A stretch of 64,000 bases of DNA, taken from the NCBI GenBank assembly GCA_019918135.1, contig WBZZ01005857.1, forward strand, positions 1 to 64,000, read 5' to 3'. Shown in pieces: positions 18,991 to 29,629 of the stretch; positions within the stretch are counted from its first letter, which is position 1, and each line of letters begins with the position of its first letter. The notes beneath the pieces are model-generated. The model was not told where the DNA came from and made no database searches. It saw only the letters and a list, made by a program, of their open reading frames with translations. The position numbers and the translations under genes are program-made. Origin of the DNA: Paulinella micropora (taxonomy: Eukaryota; Cercozoa; Imbricatea; Euglyphida; Paulinellidae).

Positions 18991-21388
18991 TTGCTGCTTT
19001 GGGGGGGGGGGGGTGGACAGAAGTTGTCTTCAAAGTCCACCGACAGCCAAGCCAGCCCCAAGAAGCGCAAATTAACAGAGCCACCGCCGCTGGAAAAGCC
19101 GACACCTGAGCCGTCCGCGCTGGACAGGGCATTGACAGCGCACAAGCTGCCGCTGTCGCTGCCCGGCCAGGATCGAGGTAGCTTCGCTCCCTCACTCGTG
19201 CATGTGAGCGGGGGACCCTCGCAGCCCTTGCACTTTTAAGTGCTTGATCTGTCTGCAGCAGCTGGTCTACAGCGCAGAGGACATCGTGGCAGGATCTAAA
19301 ACGCACTGCCCCGGCTGGTCGCTGCTGCGTTGCCAGCTGGGCAGCTGGCCTGACTTTGAGTTCGAGGAAGTCAGGTACAGCCACGACGGCTGGCAAGTCA
19401 GGGGCATGTGCCGCCTGTGCAGCGCTGACTGTGGTTGGCAGCAGGTGGACGACTTCCGGGGTTGCACGTACTCTGTGCACTGCGGTGGCGATGCAGGAAA
19501 GCTGCGCGCCGCGCTGCACGAAGAATGGCAGAAAGCCACGGCACACAACAGCAGCAGCAGCAGCAGCAGCCAGGGCTTCCCGCCCGCGGTCGAGTGGCTG
19601 AGCACGCCGCCGTTCGAGAAAGGGTTGCAGCTGTGGTGCCACGTGTGCAATAGCGACTGGGGGCCGGCGCCGGCCGAACTGTTGCAAGCCAACGGCAAGC
19701 ACTGCGAGGAAGAGTGGTCCCTCCAGCGCTGCCGGGGCGCCAAGGCGTGGCCGTACGTCGAGTTTCTGCAGGGGCCGCAGAAGCAGTGGCCATCAGCGCC
19801 GGACTACACGGTGTCGTTCCGGTGCACCGTGTGCGGTGTGCGGCAGAAGGAGTACGTGGGCTCCTTCCGGGGCTGCCCTCTGTGCGGCGGCGTGTGGGCG
19901 CGGGCGCTGGTGCGCCTGGAAGCGGCGCTGGGCACGAATCCGCCTCCCGCACGCGCGCTGGCGCTCGACGAACACGCCGTGCGGTGCGGCCCGCTCTGGC
20001 TGCGCAGTCGTAGTAGTGCGCTGCCCGGGGAGCCGGCACCGCCGCCGCCGCAGAGCCGCGACGAGAAGCTGACACTGCTGTGTACGTGCCATTACGAATG
20101 GAGGACCACCGTTGGCGAAGTGCTGGCGCTGCTGCACAACGACCAGGCGCACTGCCAGGACGCGAAACTGTCAACTAGACGCTGGGCCTGCCACGCCACG
20201 ACCACGCGCGTCGTAGAAGTGACGGACGTGCCGGGGGGCGCCTAGCTCAAGCTGCAGTGCCCGGCGGGGCACACACAGGACGAGTTCTACGGCACGCCCG
20301 AGATCCGCGGCTGGCACGGCGGCGGCTGGCAGTACTGGACGTGCTGCCAGTGCCGGCTGGCGCGCGTGTTTGGCGGAGTCGACGCGGTTTTTCTGTACCA
20401 GCAACGGCCCGAGTGGCGGGACGCCGAGGTGTGGGCCTACCTGGCGGGCAAGCGGTTGGAGCTGGAGTGTGACCTGCCGTGCTACGCCAGCCGTCCGCCA
20501 AGCACTGGTGGCATCTTGGCGCCGGCGGCTTGCCTGGACTCTCTGTTGCAGGCGGCGACCGAGGTGGTAGCGTGCGGCGGCCGCAGCGGCGCGCTGGACA
20601 AGCTGCAAGGCTTAATCAGCACAGTACGCAGGTTGTCGGGGCCGGCCGACGCACGCGACGTGGAGCGCGCCCAAAAAGTCTCGAGGCTGCTGCAGCTCGT
20701 GCGCGAGAACAAGGGCACGACTATCCGCTCTGGAAAGTACAGGGGGCTCGGCTGGCTCGCGATTGTGCGCGACCCGTTGTACCTGGGCTGGGCCAGCCAG
20801 GCACGGAAGCAGCCGCCGTGTTTTAGCGAAGCGCGCAGTCTCGCCGACTCACTGGGCTGGGTGCTGCCGCCCTTATCGCCGCTAACCCAAGGCATTCGCG
20901 GCGACGACGCGCGCTACAAGGCCAGGGGCAAGCTGTGCCGCTGGTTGCGCGAGAGAACCAAGGGGGGCCGGCTGTCGTGGGGCCCGCTGCACGCGTCGCA
21001 CGAGTTTACGAACCAGCACCGGGGAGTGCTGGGCAGTTACCCGGCGGACGGCGCCTTGTGGTTGCCGCTGCTCAAGCCCGCCGTGCTGGCGCCCTGGCGG
21101 CTGGCGGACTATGATAACTTGGATGAGAGCCTGGACCACGCGGCGCCCGGCGGCGTGCTCGACGTGGTGGTGCTCGGGGGCCAGGGCCCGGTCTTGGGGT
21201 TCGTCCTGCGTTCAGAGTACAGGCCAGCACAGCCACCGCTAGCAGTGCGCGATTTCCCCGCGGGCTTCCAGCTGTTCGAAGCCGACGTGAGCTGGATTTG
21301 CCAGCAGGGCCGCGCGCCCCCCTCGCAGTTGCAGCTCTTGCAGCTCCGTCCGTCCGTCGGCGGACAAGCAGTCCAATTAAATTTGTAA
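18991..21388 (+). pseudogene. Large multi-zinc-ribbon protein gene, interrupted
   Basis: One reading unit of about 790 codons, with about two interruptions, runs to the stop at 21388. The N-terminal 80 residues include a nuclear-localisation-like SPKKRKL and Pro-rich sequence. Then come at least five zinc-ribbon or treble-clef units (CLICLQQ; CRLCSADCGW; CHVCNSDWG with NGKHCEEEW; CTVCGVRQKEY with GCPLCGG; CTCHYEWRTTVGEV with DQAHCQ), each followed by a Trp-rich strand. Tandem zinc ribbons of this look occur in giant-virus proteins of unknown role. From about 20450 the C-terminal 310 residues form a different, largely helical domain I do not recognise. A (CAG)7 run encodes Ser. The start is unclear because a G run lies at 19001. 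It converges on the next gene, 55 bp apart. Confidence 0.65.
19549..19569 (+). repeat. (CAG)7 microsatellite in coding sequence
   Basis: Seven perfect CAG units lie inside the zinc-ribbon gene and read as polyserine. Slippage here would change length in steps of one residue. Confidence 0.8.
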
Positions 21389-21443
21389 CGACAACTTTAA
21401 TAATAACTAGCTACAAGGTAGAACAAAAAAAAAGAGAGACAAG

Positions 21444-22376
21444 CTACGAATCAACTTTCTGTCTTTTACTGCTGCTCGCGTTGTCCGATCCGGATCTCTT
21501 GACAACAAGCCGTTTGAAATGTTCCGCCGCTGCCACGAAATCTTGCGTAGGTTTTGTTTGGCAGTTGGCTAACGCCTGCATGCACAATTGAAAGTTTTCG
21601 CGCTCTACCTTAAGTACCTGAAGCTCCTGTTGCACCCTCTGCAAGTCCTTGATCTTCTCGGCTATCCAACACAATAGCTCCAGCGGAGTTTCCGCCGTGC
21701 CAACACCAACGCCTTCAGCGCGTCCGCCAGCCCAAACTGCATTTTTCATTTCTTCTGACGACCGATATTGGTCGGTATCATCGTTCCACCAATAGCCAAT
21801 AAAACGGAGATTTTTGTCACTCAGCTTTACCTTGTACTCCGGCGCAGTCTTCCGAATGAGATGCCAGACCGGCAGGAACGCATCGACCAGGGCCATGGCC
21901 AGCAGGTCCGTAAAACCAAGGTAAGCTAGACACTTCAACCTGTCGGTTGAAAGCGGCCGACAGGTCGCGGGATCAGGCTTTTCCAAATGTTTGGATTCCT
22001 CTAGAACCAGGGCCGGCAGTAGTTGGGTGGGCCTTAGCTCGTTCCAACCCGAGATTTCATCAGCCTTTTTAGTCGCGTAGCTTATCATGTCCAAGACGAT
22101 ATTTAGCGAGCGTCGCATCCCTTGGACCAGATTAGGCTGATAGTCGAGCACTTCGCGCTTGACCATGGCCAGGTTTTGAGCTAAGAAGCTGTTTTTCGCA
22201 AGCTCCACCTTGTTGTCGCAGGTTTCTTTGTCGACAGCCTGGCGCAGAAAACAGCCAAGGGGTAGCCCCTTCAAGATCTGGGTAGCACACAGCCAGGCAT
22301 CTTCACCCTCGACAGTGATGGAAGTCAGCTCAGAGGAGGCGTAATTGGGGCCAGGTTGTTGTTCTTCGCTGGACAT
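21444..22376 (-). CDS. Hypothetical 310-aa protein, coiled coil and basic tail
   Basis: The ATG at 22376 begins MSSEEQQPGPNYASSELTSI. The N-terminal domain (residues 15-120) opens with a strand-helix pattern (SITVEGEDAWLCATQILKGL) that faintly recalls a BTB/T1 fold, but I would not assign it. Residues 120-230 are helical with conserved-looking Trp pairs (GYWWNDD). Residues 238-275 form a coiled coil (ELLCWIAEKIKDLQRVQQEL). The end SSSKRQKVDS is a likely nuclear localisation signal. A second copy of its last 50 codons is fused to the NHL gene at 14.9 kb, so the gene belongs to a duplicated family. It ends tail to tail with the zinc-ribbon gene. Confidence 0.7.
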   Translation of the reverse strand: MSSEEQQPGPNYASSELTSITVEGEDAWLCATQILKGLPLGCFLRQAVDKETCDNKVELAKNSFLAQNLAMVKREVLDYQPNLVQGMRRSLNIVLDMISYATKKADEISGWNELRPTQLLPALVLEESKHLEKPDPATCRPLSTDRLKCLAYLGFTDLLAMALVDAFLPVWHLIRKTAPEYKVKLSDKNLRFIGYWWNDDTDQYRSSEEMKNAVWAGGRAEGVGVGTAETPLELLCWIAEKIKDLQRVQQELQVLKVERENFQLCMQALANCQTKPTQDFVAAAEHFKRLVVKRSGSDNASSSKRQKVDS

Positions 22377-22507
22377 CCGCAGTGAATAATCGGGGGGCAG
22401 TAGCTCTTTTGTAGCTTGTGCCAGTAAGTATGCCCTCCCCCCTCTCCTGCACGCGTGGGGGGGGGGGGGGCCCCCCCCCCCCGGTCTAAGAACAGAGAGC
22501 GAGGATT

Positions 22508-22663
22508 TTAGGAGGACGTGATTCCCGTCAGGCTCACGCGAAAGGCATGCACATGCCCGTCGCCGTAACCGCTGATGAACAACCGGTTGCCGTGGGCTGC
22601 CAGACCGCGTACATTTGGATCGGCCCTGCAGAAACTCGCCCCAAACAACAGGCTATGCCTTGG
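22508..22663 (-). pseudogene. NHL-gene deletion derivative
   Basis: The minus-strand reading SLLFGASFCRADPNVRGLAA runs directly into HGNRLFISGYGDGHVHAFRV. In the gene at 15 kb these two stretches are about 185 codons apart, so this copy has lost the middle of the propeller. It keeps its own ending (SLTGITSS, stop at 22508), which probably shows the native C-terminus that the 15-kb gene has lost. The 170 bp on its left to the 310-aa gene hold C and G runs. Confidence 0.75.
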
Positions 22664-22837
22664 TTTATTAAAGAATATGCGCTGGCTGAAACTAAACCTC
22701 CTTCCAGTATAAAAACGGGGCGTAGAAGAGGAAAGTAAAAAAAAAATGTCTTTTTAATTAAAACTCAACCAAGCCTTAAAGGGCACGAGAGAGTGCAAAA
22801 AAGAGATTTTTTTTATTAAAAGCTTTTCGTTTTCAGT

Positions 22838-23056
22838 CAGCACCCGGTCGACGAAAAGAGTGCGGTCTCGGACGGTTTTGTATTGGAGGGAAACCTAGAA
22901 AGCCTCGACGTGCTGTACGCCTGCCTCCTCCGCGCCGGGCCTGACTTGTCGGTCCTGGCGTGCCTGCAAGAGCTGCGAGTTGATCGGGCTCTGGATTGGA
23001 AATCGCTGTCCAAGTACTTTGGTGTATTCAAGAAAGTGCGCAAGCGAGTACGCTGA
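22838..23056 (+). pseudogene. LRR-gene C-terminal fragment
   Basis: An open plus-strand stretch of about 72 codons without a start reads LESLDVLYACLLRAG, then LSVLACLQELRVDRALDWKS, and ends KKVRKRVR. The Leu spacing is that of leucine-rich repeats of the F-box/LRR type seen at 42 kb. Its stop codon abuts an A-type module head in reverse (GCTGAATTAAAGCTCGACAA), so the module marks the break or supplies the end. Confidence 0.65.
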
Positions 23057-23404
23057 ATTAAAGCTCGACAAAGTCTGCTGGGTCACGTCACAAGAAAAAG
23101 GGAACGATAATTTTTCCGTGGAAACACACTCGAAATTTGGCGACAAACTTAATCTGAGAAACGGGCAGGGGGAGAGGGAAGGAGGGGGGGATGGGAGGTG
23201 CCAGTGGCTGCTCCCCGCCGAGTTTGGAGCAGCGGCCCGGCTGCTAGTCAGCGCCAGCGCCGAGTAGAATTCCGCTGGTTTCTCGCACTGGGGCGAATGC
23301 CCACTGTCTGCTACCACTACGCAGGGCACCGCGCCCCGACAGAGCTTGGACAAGTCTGACCTCTCCTCTTCTCTCCTCTCCCTCTTTTCTTCGGGGAACA
23401 TGCT
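23057..23404. repeat. Module and E-type end
   Basis: It starts with a reversed A-type head, then an E-type end (GTGGAAACACACTC, then AAATTTGGCGACAAA) at about 23118-23160 and G-rich sequence. The unique DNA at 23210-23340 has no clear gene. Confidence 0.5.
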
Positions 23405-23610
23405 CTTCCCTCCCAACTGAGCTGTCGGAGGTTGCGCAGCGCTGACAGGGAAGCTACCACGTCGTCTCCGATGTCTAGCGGGATCCTGTCAAGCCTGTTA
23501 AAATCGCGCGCTTGGTAGGCCTGCCATTCGTCCAGGAGCGCGTCGGTGACTAGGTGGCAATGACTGAGGTCTAGCCGTGTTACATGTCGCAGCCAAGAAA
23601 GTCCAGAAAA
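23405..23610 (-). pseudogene. LRR-gene fragment
   Basis: The minus-strand reading SWLRHVTRLDLSHCHLVTDA, then DEWQAYQARDF and VVASLSALRNLRQLSWEG, is about two to three leucine-rich repeats. It is bounded on the right by a reversed A-type module (GCTGAATTAAGACTCGACAA near 23615) and on the left by simple sequence. It is probably one shard of the F-box/LRR family. Confidence 0.7.
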
Positions 23611-24240
23611 CAGTTTACGCTGAATTAAGACTCGACAAAGCCTTACATTTGACACCGAGAACTAGGAGAAGGAGAGGGAATAAGTAGGGGGTGGGGCTTA
23701 GTGGAGGCGTTTTATGTATTTATTTGTTTTGTGGTTCTTGCATTGCTTGGATGAAAAAAAAGGATAAATCGAGGGGTGCAGGCAGATTTTCCGGGGAAAC
23801 ATACACGTAGATCATTTGGAGACAAATTTCATTCGAGAAAGGAAAAAGAAAAAAAGTTCAATTCGCAAAGGAATGGCGGGGGGAAAGAGAGAGGGGGGAA
23901 GGGAAGGGACGGGGAGAGGGGAGAGAACGGGGAGAGAGGAGAGGGGAGAGAACGGGAGGGGGGGGGGGGCACGCCCACTTTTTCTTCCCCCTTCCCCTTC
24001 TCTCCCCCCTTTCTCTCTCCGTCCCCCAAGGAGGGGAATATGAAAAACCTTTTTTTTGCGCAACCAACAATTTTTGGTGCGCGGTTTTTTTCCGCGGGAA
24101 AACATGTTATTTCCCGCGAGCCCCGCGGAAAGAGGCCGATGCGACCCCAGCCGAATTTGTCGCGAAATCTTACTGTTTTGCATGGGGCGCGAGAGAGTGC
24201 AAAAAAAGAGATATTTTTTTTTAATTAAAAGCTCGACAAA
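23611..24240. repeat. R7 (reverse), complete E-type element, module
   Basis: A reversed R7 unit lies at about 23695-23745. An E-type element spans about 23785-24200, with one end TTTTCCGGGGAAACATACAC then CATTTGGAGACAAATTTC, a purine tract mirrored by a pyrimidine tract in the middle, and the other end GTGCGCGGTTTTTTTCCGCG then CCCCAGCCGAATTTGTCGCG. A reversed A-type head (AATTAAAAGCTCGACAAAGT) closes it. Confidence 0.6.
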
Positions 24241-24500
24241 GTCTCGGCCACACTGAGCTCTGTTACCTCGTGCTGTACGACGATAAAAGTGCGGCTGGCA
24301 TGCCCAAAAACCACCCGCTCCTTATGTCTTATTTGGCCGGGGCGGACGGTCAAGGGGCTAGTCCCGCACGACCAGACGAATTGAATCGACGGGACTTTCC
24401 TCTCGTGCCCAACGCGCACTCAACTAAGAAGTTACATTATGCGGCTTGGCACTGGGAGACCCCAAGGAAGGTGCACGTCACACGAAAGGGGGGCCGGTAG
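24241..24500 (+). other. Unassigned coding-like fragment
   Basis: An open plus-strand reading of about 80 codons (ELCYLVLYDDKSAAGMPKNH, later HSTKKLHYAAWHWETPRKV) has ordinary composition and lies between a reversed module and an E-type end. I do not recognise it. It could be a shard of a longer gene. Confidence 0.3.
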
Positions 24501-25100
24501 GTTTTCCGGGGAAACACACATAAGGTAAATTGGCGACAGGTTTCATTCGAGAAACGGGAAAGAAAAAAAGTTCAGTTCGCAAAGAAACGTACGGGGAAGG
24601 CGCAGGGGGAAAAGGGAAGGGAAAGAGGGGGGAGGGAGGCGCCCGCTCCTTCCTTATTTCCCCTTTCATTCCCCCGCTTTGCCTTCTTCCCGAAAAGGGG
24701 GGGGGCGCCCCCCCCCCCCCCCCTGCGGGCCCCCCAAAAAAAGTTTACCTAGTTTTGCTTCCCCTATAAAGCCACAAATCAAAGTATTCACTTTGTGACC
24801 AGGTACAGGCATGGCCCTGCCCTTGGCTTTACGGGCCCTGCATCTACCACAAACTCCATCTAAGTCATCCGAAGAGTGACTTCTCCAATGAGGCGGCGCA
24901 CTCTCTGGGACCAGACAGCATGGGCCCCCGAGCCATCCGGGGGGGCAAGGCCCCCCGAGCCCCCCTTTCAGCCCGCGGGGGGCGAGGCCCCCCGCGCCCC
25001 CCCTTAAACTTGTCACCTTTGCATTTGCGCTTGGTTGCTTCACCATATCCTGTGCAAATCGATGCCAGGCGCGAATGCAAAGCTGTCTAGTCTACAATCG
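24501..25100. repeat. E-type end, G/C tracts and inverted GC-rich words
   Basis: It has an E-type end at 24497-24570, a C/G-tract with AAAAAAAGTTTACCTAG (R5-like word) at about 24700-24760, and two copies of a GGGGGGCRAGGCCCCCCG dyad near 24940 and 24975. The minus strand at 24770-24900 has a short Cys/Arg reading (GVCGRCRARKAKGR) too short to call. Confidence 0.4.
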
Positions 25101-25239
25101 CAAATCTTACCCAAGTCGATGATCTGCCGCCAGGTTGCGGACCTTGCACAGATCGCTTTGGGAGCTCCGCATCCGTTTCTGTACAAAGCCAAGAGCAGCT
25201 GAAACGTGGGCAGTATATTGCATCATATAATATATAGCG

Positions 25240-25425
25240 CGCGCTGCACGCAGCAGTCCGCAGAAGCAGCACTGCACGAGCACCACCCCCCGCGGCCCTG
25301 CATGAGAAGCCATCCCCTCTGCACGAGCACCAACCCCGCAGGGGGGCGTGTTCTTGCATAAGCAGGCTGCACGCGCACCCCGCGGCCCCTGCACGAGCAA
25401 CACCTCCCCAAGCTCTTGGACGAGC
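25240..25425 (+). repeat. Imperfect tandem repeat CTGCACGAGCAMCA
   Basis: About four diverged copies of CTGCACGAGCA followed by CCCCGCGG-like sequence, spaced roughly 45 bp apart, lie just after an AT-rich TATAATATATAG stretch (25228). No function is evident. Confidence 0.55.
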
Positions 25426-27578
25426 AGTCCACCTATTAGTAACCCTAACGCCAATACAAACACTCCCCCTGTCCTGCCCAGTTCTCCTTCTGGTAACACT
25501 GTATTATTCTGTGGGAGAGAACCGTGTGCCCCCAAATGTAAGACCGTCGAGTGGGCCGGATGCCGCGGCAGCCTGAGGGTGCCGTTGCAAGTGTCAAGTG
25601 TAAGACTTTGTCGAGTTTTAATTTAGCGTGGACTTTTCTTGCACTTTCTTAGCGCGCCCCTACCCTCTCCCTTCCCTCTCCCACTCCCTGTGACAAATCG
25701 TGCTTGATCCTTACCCGCCCCTTCCCTCTTCCTCTCTTAGTTCAGTGCCAAGATTAAAATTTTGTCAGTAATTTTTTTTTCGCGTGATTTTTCTTGTACA
25801 CCGGCGAAGCGCGCCCCTACCCCTCCCTTCCCCTGCCTCTTCTTCTCTTCCCTCTACTCCTTCCCACCTCCCTAAGCCCAGGGGGCTCAAGGAGCGGGGG
25901 GAGGGGGTAAGACAGATTGATCCTCCCCGGCCCCTTCCTCTCTTGGTTTTCAGTGCCAAAGATTAAAACTTTGTCAAGTATTTCTTTTTTCGCGTGATTT
26001 TGTTTACACCGGCGAAGCGCCCCTCCCTATGAGTCTTACGCTCAGCGCTGAGAACGGGGAGTGGGAGAGAAAAGTTAAAAAAATTTAAAATTCAAACTCG
26101 ACAAAGTCTTAGACTAGACAAAGCTGGTCATGTCACAAGAAAAAGGGGGGCGCTAGTCTTTTCCGGGGAAACACACTTTCGAAATTTGGCGGCAAATTTC
26201 TATTCTAGAAACGAGAAAGAGAAAAAGTCTCCCCCTTCCCCTTTCTCTCCCTTTTCCCTGCTCTTTGAGCCCCCCGGGCTCAGGGGGCTCAAGTGAGAAA
26301 AAAGAAAAAAAGAGGGGGGGGCATCCCCCCCTCCACAACCTGCCCCTTGCCTTCCTTCTTTTCCCCATGAGCCCGGGGGGGCTCAAAGAACAGAGGAAGG
26401 GCGCAGAAGCTACAAAACAAAGCGGACATTCGCCTCAGTGCGAGAAGCCGGCCCAGTTTGGTGCGGCCTTGGCCCTAGCCAGCAGCCTCGCCTGCGCGCC
26501 AACCTCTTTGCGTACGGTGGCCGAGTGGAAAGAAAAAAAAAATTTTTGGAACGCGTTTGAACGCGCAAAAGAGGGACGAGAGGAGGGGGGATAGTAGGGG
26601 ACAAGGGGAACAGAGGGACGAGGGGGGCGGGGGGATAGCAAGGGACAAGGGGAACAGAGGGACGAGAGGGGGGACGGGGGGAAAGCACACCCCTCCCCCT
26701 TCTTCCCCCCTTCCTCTTCCTCCCTCCCTCTCCCTTTCATCCCCCCCGTCTGTTTCCTTTGTTCTCAGGCAAGAAGAAAATTTTTCTCTTTTCATATTTT
26801 TCTGACCTTGCGCACGGTGGCCGACCCATGGCACGGAAGGACGCCGTCGGGGTAGTGAGGCTTTTGTTTTTCTGGCACATTGACACTGCCCATCCATCCG
26901 CCGCAGGGTCGTGCTGGTGCACGGTGCTTTGCTCCTAGTTTTCAGTGCCCAAGTGCAAGACCGTCGAGCTTTAATTCATCGTACTCTTTTTCGCACTCTC
27001 TTGGCGCCCCCCTCCTCCCCCCTCCCCTTTACATTTGTCTTGTGCCTCCCCTCCCTCTACCCCTGAGCCCGAGGCTCAAAGAGCAGGGGGCAGATTTACA
27101 ACAAAAACTAAGCAAATTCCACTGAGCCCATGGCGGGGCATTTCCCCCCCCCCCCTCTGTATTCTCAAATCCTTTCTGCTGCCCTCCCCCCTTCCCTCTT
27201 ACCGACGGGGGAAGGGGGGAGGGCAGGATAGATTAATCCTCCCCGGCCCCTTTTTCACTTAGTTTTCAGTGCCGAAGATTAAAACTTTGTCAATCATTTC
27301 TTTTTTCGTGTGATCTTTTTTACATTTTTAGCGCGCCCCTCCCCCACCTCTTTTCATATTCCCGCGGATCTTGCGCACGGTGGTCGAGCTATGGCACGTA
27401 CAAGACGCCGTCGGGGTAGTGAGGCCTTTGTCGTCGAGGCACATTGACCACCGCCCATCCATCCATCCTCCGCAGGGTCGTGCTGGAGCACGGTGATCTG
27501 CTCCTAGTTTTCAGTGCCCCCAAATGTAAGACCGTCGAGTGGGCCGGATGCTGCGGCAGCCTGAGGGTGCCGTTGCAA

Positions 27579-27645
27579 GTGTCAAGTGTAAGACTTTGTC
27601 GAGTTTTAATCCAGCGTGATTTTTCTTGCACCGGCGAAGCGCCCC
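27579..27645 (+). repeat. Representative A-type module
   Basis: Its head is GTGTCAAGTGTAAGACTTTG followed by TCGAGTTTTAATCCAGCGTG, its middle ATTTTTCTTGCA and its tail CCGGCGAAGCGCCCC. The head is often preceded by GGGCCGGATGCTGCGGCAGC and GTGCCGTTGCAA. Other copies replace the tail with TTTCTTGGCGCCCC, CTGGAGTAGGCGCCCC or TTTTCTTGGCGCGCCCC. Confidence 0.75.
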
Positions 27646-29370
27646 AATCCCCCTGTCCCTTCCTTTTCCTTCTCCCTCTGTTGCTCTCAGTGCCAAGATT
27701 AAAACCTTGTCAGGGATCTTTTTCGGCGTGATTTTTTGTATATTCTTAGCGCGCCCCTACCCTCTCCCTTCCCTCTTCAACTCCCTGTTCTCAGGCGGGG
27801 AACTAAGATAATTCGTGCTCTCCCTCCCCCCCCCCCCTCCCCTGCCTCTTCTTCTCTCCCCTCTACTCCTTCCCACCCCCCTGAGCCCGGGGGCTCAAAG
27901 AGCAAGGAGCAGAATTGCAACAAAACTAAGTTGATTCCACTAAGCTTTCCCAAGGAAACAGCCGTAAGCGCCAATTTGGCGCCAAAATCTACTTGCGCAC
28001 AAAGAAAATCCCACACAGACGCTCGGCTGGGCCACCGTGAGGAAGACGTCCTCCCCCTCCCTCTCACTCTCGTCGCCCCTCTCACTTTCGTCGTCCCTCT
28101 CACTTTCGTCGCCCCTCTCACCTTCGTCGCCCCTCTCACCTTTGTCGCCCCGCTCCCCTTTGTTCTGCACCTCCCTGCCTCTAGGGAAGGTGAAAGGGCT
28201 GAAAAACATTTTCGTGTGAGTAAAAGGCCCGCGGGTTTCCCCCCGCGGGAAAACGTCCGATTTCTCTGCTAGCCTCCGGAACGGCCCCAGCTAAATTTGG
28301 CGCCAAATTGTGCCGTCCGGAGGTAGGGTGCGTGATACGGTTGAAAAAGGCAGTACGTCTGAGCCTTCCCGGGGAAACAGCCGTAAGCGCCAATTTGGCG
28401 CCCCTCTCACCTTTGTCCTCTGCTTATTGTTCCCCCCCTCCCCTCGTCCCTCCTCAGAGCGCGTGCAAACGCGTTCCAAAAAAAATTGTTGCTTTCCACT
28501 TTTCATATTCCCGCAGATATTTCCGCATATCCTTGCAGAGGGGAGAGGCAGGGAAGGAGGAGCAGGGGCGCGCCAAGAAAAATGTAATTTACGCTGAATT
28601 AAAGCTCGACGGTGTCCTGTCCGTGCCATAGCTCGGCCACCGTGCGCAAGATCCGCGGAAATATGAAAAGAGGAAAAGAAAATTTCTTTTTGCCCGACAA
28701 CAAAAAAAACAGACGAGGGGAAGAAGGGGGGAGGGAGTAGAGGGGAGAGAAGAAGAGGCAGAGGGAAGGGAGGGGGAGAGCACGAATTGTCTAGTCCCCT
28801 GTCTGAGCAGAGAGCGGGAGCGGGAGAGGGAGGGCAGGCAGCACGACCTGCGGCGAATGGATGGGCGGTGGTCAATGTGCCAGGGGGACAAGAGCCCCTT
28901 CACTTACCCCGACGGCTTCCTGTCCGTGCCATAGCGCAGCCACCGTGCGCAAGGTCCGCGGGAATATGAAAGGAGGGAGGGGGTTAGTGGAGGCGTTGCA
29001 TGTATTTATTTCTTTTGCAGCTTCTGCGCCCTTCCCCTCCCCCTTCCCCCCCCTGCTCCTTGAGCCCCCTGGGCCCAGGGGGATAGGAGAGAGTAGAGGG
29101 GAAAGAAGAAGAGGCAGGGGAAGGGGGGGGAGGGGAGAGCACGAATTGTCTAGTCCCTCGTCTGAGGATCGGGAGCTAGAGGGAAAGAGGAGGGTAGGGG
29201 CGCGCTTCGCCTGTGTACAAGAAAACACCACGCGAGAAAAAATTTTAATCTTGGCACTGAGAACGTGTACAGGGAGGGGCGGGGTGTGCTCTCCCCCTCC
29301 CGTGCCCCCTCTCGTCCCTCTGTTCCCCCTTGTCTCCTGCTACCCCCCCCCCCCCCTCCTCCCTCCTCAG

Positions 29371-29629
29371 AGCGCGTGCAAACGCGTTCCAAAAAAAGGT
29401 TTCTTTTCCACTTTTCATATTTTTATTATTTCCGCAGATCTTGCGCACCGTGCCCCGGCACGACCCTGGGGCGGATGGTACTGCCCCCGTGGTTAATGTG
29501 CTAGGAGGACAAAAGCCTCGTTACCCCGACTGCGTCCTGTCCGTGGCATGGCTCAGCCACCGTGCACAAGGTCAGAAAATTATGAAGAGTGGAAAAAAAA
29601 TTTTGTGCCCGACAACAAGGGGAACAGAC
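29371..29629 (-). mobile_element. Complete R1 MITE-like element, inverted
   Basis: Both inverted ends are present: GCAGATCTTGCGCACCGTG on one side and CCACCGTGCACAAGGTCAG on the other, with the CTTTTCCACTTTTCATATTT extension. The body keeps the R1 core in reverse. Confidence 0.6.

Noticed and set aside
5454-21388. Reassigned stop codon to explain in-frame interruptions in otherwise good genes
   Set aside because: The same stop triplets also end intact genes in the window, and the interrupted positions correspond to different residues in related repeats, so no single reassignment fits. Decay is simpler.
21444-22376. Calling the 310-aa protein a BTB domain protein
   Set aside because: Only a short strand-helix pattern at the N-terminus is reminiscent. 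Key spacing and later motifs are not clear.
24241-24500. Assigning the coding-like fragment to a capsid or polymerase gene
   Set aside because: No recognisable motif; any name would be invented.
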